From: Desulfobacterales bacterium CG23_combo_of_CG06-09_8_20_14_all_51_8
GTDB lineage: Bacteria > Desulfobacterota > Desulfobacteria > Desulfobacterales > Desulfosalsimonadaceae
Assembly (NCBI GenBank): GCA_002772195.1
Contig: PCSG01000406.1
Span: 1,315-9,770 of the forward strand
Direction: 5' to 3'
Length of the DNA stretch: 8,456 nt
Positions 4,586 to 8,456 of this stretch are shown here, piece by piece. How positions within the stretch are numbered: position 1 is the stretch's first letter; each line of letters opens with the position of its first letter. A program made the position numbers and the translations under genes. Under the pieces are notes generated by a model. That model was not told the origin of the DNA. It worked only from the letters and a program-made list of their open reading frames with translations, and did not search any database.

Positions 4586-6819
4586 CCTTCAACTCCTATC
4601 GTTCCAGAAAACGATTTCGGATCAGATAGAAACTCCCGATACCACTCCAAGCAAGTCTTTTCGATCCCCTCCGGTTGATTCGGATTGGGATAAAGCTCGT
4701 TCTGATCTTCCTCACCGGTGGCGGATATGCCGACCTTTTCCGCTTCATACATAAAAATGGGGTAATCGAAGCGTTCTTTTAAAACCTGTCGGGATTCAAC
4801 GGCTTTCTTTTCCTCCATCTGCCTGATGTAATCCTTCATCTCTTTTTGCAGAGTCTTTCGGCTTTCGGCATCTTTGTTTTCCTCGGCTTCTGCGATGGCA
4901 TTTTCAAGCCGCCGGGATTCCCCGGCGATTTCATCGGCATATCTGGCTTCAATTTCAGCCTTGGCATCAGCATAAATCTGATCAAACCGCTCTTTCTCCT
5001 CTCCCGTATATTTTTGCAGAAACAGGAGCGATGTTTTTACGCTGGCCCCGGATGAGATAAACGTTTCCTGGGGCAGACTGACCACGGCCTCGAGATAGGA
5101 CCGATCTTCCACGAACTGGCGCACATAGGCCAAGGATGGATTGTTGTAAATCCCTTCAGGCAGAACGATTCCCATGCGGCCGCCGGGTTTGAGCAAATCA
5201 AGGCACCGCTCAATAAACAGAATTTCGGTCTTGATTTTGGATTTTTCACTTTTAGGCAGGTCGAACAAGCTGGCGATGGGCCGGTTGATGGCGGCTCTCA
5301 CCCGCGCCTGCGCCTCTACATAGGCCTCGCCAAACTCCCGCACATAGCGGCGCTCGTCCGCAGCCGTCACCTCGATATCGGATTCCAGGACCTTGGCTGT
5401 GGGCTCCACATTGGAGCCAAAGGGAGGATTTGTCAGGACAATATCAAAGCGAGTTTCAAAGATACCGTTGACATTTAAGAATCCGTCATGGTGGTGGACC
5501 CCGCCGTGGCCGTCCCCGTGCATGATCATGTTCATTTTGCTGGTGCGGGCCATGCGGTCGTTGGCGTCCGTGCCTAAGATGCAGCGGTTGGCCAAATTAT
5601 AAAGGCGGGAGCCTTCCTTTGTTTGGTCAATGGTCTCCTGAATCTCGTCGAATTTTTCTTGCAGCAGCTTGGCCCGCTTGGTTTCCGTGAGGGATTTGTC
5701 TTTTTCAATATTCTCACGGAATTCATTATATTGTTTGTCGGCATCGGCCAGGATGTTTTCACGCACGATTTCAAACACGCGAATCAGAAATCCGCCGGAC
5801 CCGCTGGCCGGGTCGCAGACCACCTCACCTTCCCGGGGGTCGATCATGTGAACCATGAATTCCACGATGGTCCGCGGAGTGAAAAACTCTCCGATATCGC
5901 CGCGAAAGGTGCTGCCTAAAAAGCGCTCAAAGGCCACGCCTTTGATATCCTCGCTGGTATCGGAGAGATTGTATTTTTCCAGCTTACGAACAATTTCCTC
6001 GCCGGTGGTCGGTCTCAGGTTGATCCGCTCATTGGCGTCAAAAATCTTATCTGCGTAATAGGATTTCTTGGTCTCCTGAAACAAGGTATCCAGGGGATTT
6101 TCCGCAATCTGCCTGTTGAGCACATCCACGGTAAACAGATTTTCCCTGCTGCGGCGGGTGAGAAGCTTGCGTTCCACATAGACTTTTACAAAAAGAATTT
6201 TAGCGATTTCATCAAAGGCGGCGGCCGGGTCCAGGTGTTCGCGATTGCGGATCACGTTGTGGCATTGGTGAAGCAGGTCGGCGAATTCTTTTTCCTTGAA
6301 TACGCGCAGCTTGGAAAATAACTCCGCTATTTCCTTTTCCGTGGCGTCGGCATGGGGAATGTTCTCGATCTCTTCTATGTATCCGGGCATCCGGTCTTTT
6401 TTGACGCGCCAGTACTTGGTCTCCCGGGAGTTGTGAGTGACGAAAAAAGGCGCGTCGGTCATCCGCGCATAGTGTTCTCCTTGAGCATAGTCCTGGGCCT
6501 TAATGGTCACGTTGTCGGATTTACACTCCACAATGATAAACGGCGATTTTTGATCGATTTTATCCCGAACGCTGCGCCATATAACAAAATCGGCCCGGGA
6601 CTGCGCGCTGCCCCGGCCCGCGACATCCATTTCCTCGGAAATTTGATCAATGGTGTAACCATATTCCTCGGTCAAGACCGACAAATACACTTGCCGAACC
6701 CGTTCTTCAGGGGTCAGGGGCAGCCATTTTTTGCGCACCGGACTAAAAATTTGATTGCCTTTAATTTGGATTTGATCTGGCTTTTCATAAAGTTTCGATT
6801 CCTGCTTCTTATTGGCCAT
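4582..6819 (-). CDS. hsdM: Fused restriction nuclease-DNA methyltransferase: HsdR-N-type PD-(D/E)xK domain plus HsdM N6-adenine methylase
   Basis: This 745-residue protein is longer than ordinary HsdM (about 500). The extra N-terminal part (about 35-145) looks like a type I HsdR N-terminal nuclease domain: R-A-D77-F-V-I-W, then FIIVE98-C-K100, fits the PD-(D/E)xK catalytic pattern (D, then E-x-K after a strand), followed by Q113-G-E-H-Y. After a helical HsdM-N region (about 175-290) the methylase core follows: GEFFTPR (310-316), motif I D-P-A-S-G-S-G-G-F (336-344, SAM binding), LGTD (416-419), motif IV NPPF (464-467, adenine amination site), and KPGGRMGIVLPEG (544-556). A charged coiled-coil-like stretch (about 606-682) precedes a C-terminal part likely to bind the S subunit. 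It could cut and methylate with HsdS alone, as in BcgI. The start is supported by AAGGAGG four bases ahead, 11 bases after the radC stop. Methylase role certain; active nuclease inferred. Confidence 0.93.
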   Translation of the reverse strand: MANKKQESKLYEKPDQIQIKGNQIFSPVRKKWLPLTPEERVRQVYLSVLTEEYGYTIDQISEEMDVAGRGSAQSRADFVIWRSVRDKIDQKSPFIIVECKSDNVTIKAQDYAQGEHYARMTDAPFFVTHNSRETKYWRVKKDRMPGYIEEIENIPHADATEKEIAELFSKLRVFKEKEFADLLHQCHNVIRNREHLDPAAAFDEIAKILFVKVYVERKLLTRRSRENLFTVDVLNRQIAENPLDTLFQETKKSYYADKIFDANERINLRPTTGEEIVRKLEKYNLSDTSEDIKGVAFERFLGSTFRGDIGEFFTPRTIVEFMVHMIDPREGEVVCDPASGSGGFLIRVFEIVRENILADADKQYNEFRENIEKDKSLTETKRAKLLQEKFDEIQETIDQTKEGSRLYNLANRCILGTDANDRMARTSKMNMIMHGDGHGGVHHHDGFLNVNGIFETRFDIVLTNPPFGSNVEPTAKVLESDIEVTAADERRYVREFGEAYVEAQARVRAAINRPIASLFDLPKSEKSKIKTEILFIERCLDLLKPGGRMGIVLPEGIYNNPSLAYVRQFVEDRSYLEAVVSLPQETFISSGASVKTSLLFLQKYTGEEKERFDQIYADAKAEIEARYADEIAGESRRLENAIAEAEENKDAESRKTLQKEMKDYIRQMEEKKAVESRQVLKERFDYPIFMYEAEKVGISATGEEDQNELYPNPNQPEGIEKTCLEWYREFLSDPKSFSGTIGVEG

Positions 6820-6823
6820 TTGG

Positions 6824-6830
6824 CCTCCTT
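6824..6830 (-). promoter_or_regulatory. Ribosome binding site of the nuclease-methylase gene
   Basis: AAGGAGG on the minus strand fills most of the 11-base gap between the radC stop (TAG, 6833-6831) and the methylase ATG at 6819. It fixes the start and points to co-translation with radC. Confidence 0.8.
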
Positions 6831-7550
6831 CTAATGATTTTTAAATTCCTGGAGCCGACCGGCATCGTTATAGCTATAATGTTCCGATTCTCCGATAATG
6901 ATATGATCGAGCAAAACCAATTGGACCAATTGACAGGCTTTGAGCAAATCATGGGTAGTCGAATCATCGCCCGCCGAGGGTTCGGGATTTCCCGACGGGT
7001 GATTGTGGACCAGAACCACGGCGGCGGCGGAAAGCCGGAGGGCATCTTCTATGATGCGTCGAACATAAACGGTTGTCTGGGTCGGGGTTCCCTCCGCGAT
7101 GTCCTTTTCACCTAGAAACTGGTTCTGGCCGTTCAGAAACACCGCAATCACGAGTTCATGGCCCTTGCCCGTGAACCTAGGGCGGAAATGATCGGCCACG
7201 GCCTGGGAAGACCCGAACGACAAGGCGGTAAGTTTGGCGGCGCAGGCCCGTTTGCCAAGCTCAAAGGCGGCTTTGATCTGAGCGACTTTCGCGGGTCCCA
7301 GGCCCGGCACTTTCAATAAATCCTGAAGGTGCGCCCGGTCGATGCCGCGAAGCCCCTTAAACTCCTTTAACAGGGTGCGGGCGAAATCCGAGGCGTTTTG
7401 ACCCCGAACCCCCTCCTTGAAAGTGCCCTGCCCAACCCGGAGGATAATGGCAAGCAATTCCGCATCCGTTAGCTTGTCCGGCCCTCCGGCCAAAAGCCGC
7501 TCCCGGGGCCGTTCCTCTTTCGGCCAATTCTTGATTCTGTCGGATTTCAT
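6831..7550 (-). CDS. radC: RadC-family JAB/MPN-domain protein (UPF0758)
   Basis: A 239-residue RadC-family protein of full length. The N-terminal part has the typical R-E-R-L-L-x-x-G-P-x-x-L-T-D-A-E-L-L-A region (16-34) and a helix-hairpin-helix KVPGLGPAKVAQIKAAFELG (80-99) suited to non-specific DNA contact. The C-terminal JAB domain carries an intact metal-binding motif H182-N-H184-P-S-G, S192, D195 (the H-x-H-x7-S-x2-D pattern), plus GTPTQTTVYVRRI (154-166), as in metallo-isopeptidase-fold proteins. The biochemical role of RadC remains unsettled; the old DNA-repair link is doubtful, and relatives often travel on mobile or defence islands. It lies 47 bases after the RhuM-type gene and 11 bases before the methylase gene, so it behaves as a member of the restriction operon. 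No clear ribosome site precedes its ATG, so translation may depend on the upstream gene. Confidence 0.93.
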   Translation of the reverse strand: MKSDRIKNWPKEERPRERLLAGGPDKLTDAELLAIILRVGQGTFKEGVRGQNASDFARTLLKEFKGLRGIDRAHLQDLLKVPGLGPAKVAQIKAAFELGKRACAAKLTALSFGSSQAVADHFRPRFTGKGHELVIAVFLNGQNQFLGEKDIAEGTPTQTTVYVRRIIEDALRLSAAAVVLVHNHPSGNPEPSAGDDSTTHDLLKACQLVQLVLLDHIIIGESEHYSYNDAGRLQEFKNH

Positions 7551-7597
7551 AAGATATCAACCGTTTATTTTTTAGTCAAAGCCAGCTTCAAACAGAT

Positions 7598-8456
7598 TCA
7601 CGGCTTTTTTTCCCCCTTGCCGTCCGTCAATCGCCTGATCGTTTTATCAAAATCACTTTCAAGGCGATCTTGCTCATGTATCCTGTTTTGGTTGAATTTT
7701 TCATATTCCGCTTCAGCCGATTCTTTTGCCATATCATGAGAAATCCTGCCGGCATGGGTGAGGATATCCCGTTCATTAAGGGATAAAAACGCATCGAGTT
7801 TTTTAATCCAGTCGGTCATGCGCATGGGAATGCGGCGCATGGCCTGGCCTTCGGCGAATATCAGGTACTGCTCCACCAAATTGTTTAAAGCAAGCAGCTC
7901 TTTTTCGTTAAGATAGTTCTTGGCGATGATCACATCTTCTTTACGAACCTTTGCACCCCGCCAAGTGGTCAGCCCCATATTGGGCTTGCCGCTGTCGGCT
8001 CGCTCGTGGATGATTTCCGCGGCCGTCTTTCCGGTGATGGCCCAGTGCATTTTGTTCTGAACGGTTTTGAAAAACGAGATGCTGATCTCCAGGGTGGGAT
8101 CATAGTCGATGCTGGTGGCATAGATATCGGTTATTTTCTGGTAAAAACGCCGCTCCGATGTTCGGATATCCTGGATGCGCCGGACCAGTTCATCGAAATA
8201 ATCAAAGGGCTGGTGCGGATTTTTCAGTCGCTCGTCATCCAGAACAAAGCCCTTGATGATATATTCCCGCAAACGCTGAGTGGCCCAGATGCGGAAACGC
8301 GTGGCCACATGACTTTTGATGCGGTAGCCGACGGAAATGATCGCATCCAAATTATAGAAATTGATCTTGTATTTTTTCCTATCAGCGGCAGTTGTAAAGA
8401 ATTTCTTTACAACTGCGCCTTCTGACAGCTCGCCTTCTGAAAATATTTTTTTCAAG
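7598..8456 (-). CDS. rhuM: RhuM-family protein (Virulence_RhuM), 5' end outside the window
   Basis: The frame is open to the right edge; 285-286 codons are visible. The first visible codon is TTG, reading as Leu in the family's usual (H)L-K-x-I-F-x-E-G-E-L stretch, so it is internal; relatives have roughly 50-60 more residues upstream. Landmarks are VVKKFFTTAAD (15-25), YKINFYNLDAIISVGYRIKS (29-48), FRIWATQRLREYIIKGF (54-70), DDERL, and a C-terminal SHDMAKESAEAEYEKF segment. RhuM was named from a Salmonella pathogenicity-island gene; its molecular role is not established. The N-terminal half resembles phage-antirepressor-like DNA-binding proteins, and relatives often sit inside type I restriction-modification loci, as here. 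A perfect 29-base palindrome lies within residues 14-23. It is probably the first visible gene of the restriction operon; the operon promoter must be further upstream or outside. Confidence 0.92.
   Translation of the reverse strand, partial: LKKIFSEGELSEGAVVKKFFTTAADRKKYKINFYNLDAIISVGYRIKSHVATRFRIWATQRLREYIIKGFVLDDERLKNPHQPFDYFDELVRRIQDIRTSERRFYQKITDIYATSIDYDPTLEISISFFKTVQNKMHWAITGKTAAEIIHERADSGKPNMGLTTWRGAKVRKEDVIIAKNYLNEKELLALNNLVEQYLIFAEGQAMRRIPMRMTDWIKKLDAFLSLNERDILTHAGRISHDMAKESAEAEYEKFNQNRIHEQDRLESDFDKTIRRLTDGKGEKKP
8388..8416. repeat. Perfect 29-base palindrome inside the RhuM-type gene
   Basis: GCAGTTGTAAAGAA (8388-8401) and TTCTTTACAACTGC (8403-8416) are exact reverse complements around one base. 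It encodes AVVKKFFTTA (visible residues 14-23), a stretch typical of the protein family, so part of the symmetry may be imposed by the protein. Fourteen perfect pairs are still very unlikely by chance in a window this size. It could be a protein-binding site or an mRNA hairpin; nothing in the sequence decides. Confidence 0.7.

Noticed and set aside
5800..5818. GACCCG...CGGGTC-like short stem in the methylase gene
   Set aside because: Short GC-rich stems are expected in coding DNA of this composition, and this one lies in the conserved motif I codons.
7551..7579. Possible promoter TTGACT-17-TATCTT between rhuM and radC (minus strand)
   Set aside because: The -10-like hexamer directly abuts the radC ATG, so transcripts would start inside radC and could not express it from that ATG. 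The -10 match is only 4 of 6. It could at most feed the methylase gene.

Overview
All eight genes in this window lie on the minus strand, so biological reading order runs from base 8456 down to base 1. The gene content (RND tripartite efflux with a lipoprotein adaptor) indicates a Gram-negative bacterium. Composition is mixed: hand-counted 60-base lines give about 60% G+C in the efflux adaptor (541-600) and 40% in the specificity-subunit gene (3241-3300). The short repeats built on GTGGGGACAG and GGTGTCAG resemble ones I associate with Desulfobacterota (deltaproteobacterial) genomes, but that taxonomic reading is weak.

The upstream half (8456 to 2462) is a restriction-modification or defence-type block: a RhuM-family gene (5' end outside the window), radC, a gene joining a PD-(D/E)xK nuclease domain to an N6-adenine DNA methyltransferase, an hsdS specificity gene, and a DUF1016 (YhcG-like) gene that lacks its usual C-terminal nuclease half. 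radC, the methylase gene and hsdS are tightly packed (11-base gap, then a 4-base ATGA overlap), so they are almost certainly co-expressed. No HsdR helicase-translocase gene is visible. With the nuclease fused to the methyltransferase and a separate two-TRD S subunit, the pair looks more like a BcgI-type (type IIB/IIG-like) enzyme than a classical three-subunit type I system.

The downstream half (2488 to 1) is an efflux operon: a near-consensus sigma70 promoter (TTGACA-16-TATAAT), a 35-base inverted repeat directly after the -10 box that is a strong candidate operator, a TetR/AcrR-type repressor, a periplasmic adaptor lipoprotein, and the first 127 codons of an HAE1-type RND pump. Adaptor and pump overlap by one base (TAATG). 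The expected circuit is that the repressor shuts off its own promoter and the pump genes until a ligand releases it.

The junction between the halves is the most unusual part. The truncated DUF1016 gene reads straight into the efflux promoter: its last codons are the -35 region and its stop codon is inside the -10 box. Copies of a GTGGGGACAG-based repeat lie inside the DUF1016 gene (two, in frame, 63 bases apart) and at the tetR stop codon (one), suggesting a repeat-rich recombination site. A perfect 29-base palindrome inside rhuM is also unexplained. There is no gene-free stretch over 300 bases, and I saw no tRNA, rRNA, CRISPR array or complete insertion sequence.
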